From assembly GCA_905250075.1 (NCBI GenBank), contig CAJNOP010000096.1, positions 297,008-361,007 of the forward strand: 64,000 bases of DNA, given 5' to 3'. The DNA is from Rotaria sp. Silwood1 (taxonomy: Eukaryota > Rotifera > Eurotatoria > Philodinida > Philodinidae). The notes beneath the pieces were generated by a model that was not told the origin of the DNA, did not search any database, and was given only the letters and a program-made list of their open reading frames with translations. Numbering within the stretch: position 1 is the stretch's first letter; each line of letters begins with the position of its first letter. The translations under genes were made by a program, and so were the position numbers. Positions 62,712 to 64,000 of the stretch are shown here, one piece after another.

Positions 62712-63818
62712 CTATGTTATGAAAGTAAGAGTCATATGAGTAAATAATGCTGCTGAATAACTAATGAAAGGTTGTTTTAGTTTATTTATATAATAAAAAA
62801 TAAGATAATTTAATTCTTTACGAAATATATGAGAAGTTAACGAGTACACATAAAATGATGCCTAAAACAAAATACAAGCAAAAGAAATTCATTCAATTAG
62901 TTAAAAAAATAAATAAATTACAGCTGCATTTAAATATTGTAAAATAGTTAACATATTATAAATATAATTTCCCATAAATATTCTAAACGATGATTTTTGA
63001 ATATATTGTGTTAAACCACTATAAAATAAATAAAATGTTATTGGTAATGATAATAGAACATTAACAATTAATTGTATAATTACCATTCGAAGTATAAACC
63101 ATTCTTATTTTTTTCTTCCTTCTAATATAATCATAAGACTATTATGAATTTGATTATGGTAACGTTTTAAATTTCGAACTGTTAATAAACCAAATATAGT
63201 CATTAATAATGGCATTGAAAGACCATTTATTAATATTGAATATGTACCTGATGGATTTGAACCAATATGATTTGTTCCATTTAATGATATTTGTATATCA
63301 TAATAAATTATATTATGAATACATACAATCATCCAAAATAAACATGTTAACAATATCATTTTTATTGCAATAGAACGAGATAAAAAACGATGTTGATTTG
63401 ATATACTCATTATATATCTAAAATATTATTTTCATAAATAGTTTTATTTGAATAAAACAATAACTAGCTATAATATTTCTCTATCAATAGCAGCTAATAA
63501 AATATATGATCGAGGTAACATTAATAAAAATCCAACAGCAAAAAATCTTAATTTACAAATCCATGACCATGTTGATGATGAGTCAATATTAAAACCAATT
63601 TGAAGAAGTCTTAATAAAGTTACTATATTTAAATAAAGTGCAAAACCAATTGAAGCAAATCTTAAATAAAGTGAATATGGACTTGATCGAAGTTTTTTAC
63701 TAACTGAGAAAACAATAACATTAAGAATAGATCCAATATTACCAACTAGAATTATAATTGGTATTAAAATACGAAATAATTCCTTTTGAAATTGATTAAA
63801 CTCAGTTGTTATCCACAT
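62712..63818 (-). pseudogene. Rhodopsin-type 7TM receptor gene, probably damaged
   Basis: Three segments (63818-63481, 63417-62922, 62861-62712) would encode about 328 residues of a class A-like receptor: TM1 with GNIGSILNVIVF, a TM3 cysteine in WICKLRFF, AAIDR at its end, and a TM7 end SFYVYSLTSHIFRKEL similar to the SFYxYxLT ends of bdelloid peptide-type receptors. Two defects are visible. The first exon should end at GATAG, but the next bases are AGAAAT instead of a GT donor, although acceptor and phase fit. An in-frame TAA (63105-63107) also interrupts the third intracellular loop (EGRKK, stop, EWFILRM). The 59-bp second intron is canonical. It could still be functional if these are sequencing errors. 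Confidence 0.65.
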
Positions 63819-64000
63819 TGAGGCAAGTATTTCTAAATAATCTTTTCTAGCTTTTCTTCATCATTGATAAGAAGATTTTTCCAAAGCACAATATTTTTTT
63901 TCCTAAGACTCCAATTACAAACATGATTATTACTTTCTTAGTCTGTTTTTTAATGAATAACGATACAATTTCACTCTTATATTATACAAGAAAACAAATC
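63819..64000. other. Right edge, nothing supported
   Basis: Short AT-rich segment upstream of the receptor gene; may hold its promoter. Confidence 0.4.

Noticed and set aside
63105-63410. Independent 101-residue gene
   Set aside because: It is the middle exon of the 7TM receptor cut by the in-frame stop.
1-64000. tRNA, rRNA or operon-like organisation
   Set aside because: No cloverleaf with a GGTTCGAAT-type arm and no rRNA core sequence was recognised; genes are intron-containing and independently oriented.

Overview
The window looks like a fragment of a bdelloid rotifer genome. This is inferred from several things seen together: an AT-rich background, genes cut by many 50-70 bp GT-AG introns, TGTGGG-like motifs (the telomeric repeat described in bdelloids), and families typical of these animals (PAN/NHL proteins, divergent 7TM receptors). 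A run of 100 Ns at 2050-2149 marks a scaffold gap. No rRNA, tRNA or CRISPR signal was seen. All identifications come from reading translations; no database search was run.

The left half (1-30000) is gene-poor and repeat-rich. Its one clearly intact gene is an intronless PhoD-like metallophosphatase (12099-14003). A single-exon membrane protein (23511-24122) is probable. The rest is mobile-element debris. It includes a 2.3 kb hAT-like element with an 8-bp target duplication and a foldback element nested in it, and two short elements sharing a CAGAGATGGAACCGGT terminal repeat, each with a perfect 8-bp duplication. There is also a TTAA-flanked element, several G-rich/C-rich head-to-head telomere-like tracts, and a broken PAN/NHL gene whose reading frame ends inside one of those tracts.

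The right half (30000-64000) is gene-rich. In order: a four-exon coiled-coil gene (+), a mariner transposase relic, a 17-exon STRA6-like membrane receptor (-, 36025-48425, 2216 residues as I splice it), a small intronless gene (+), a CDV3 homologue (-), an F-box gene (-), a 15-exon RPA1 gene (+, 563 residues), a degenerate second RPA1 copy directly behind it, and a damaged 7TM receptor gene (-).

The most striking item is the STRA6-like receptor. Its retinol-transporter-type membrane core is preceded by a signal peptide, a C-type-lectin-like region and an EGF module. It is followed by a very long charged tail with 47-residue tandem repeats, after which the conserved STRA6 C-terminal motif finally appears. 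The neighbouring genes (receptor, replication factor, F-box, CDV3) show no shared pathway; this is ordinary eukaryotic gene order, not an operon.
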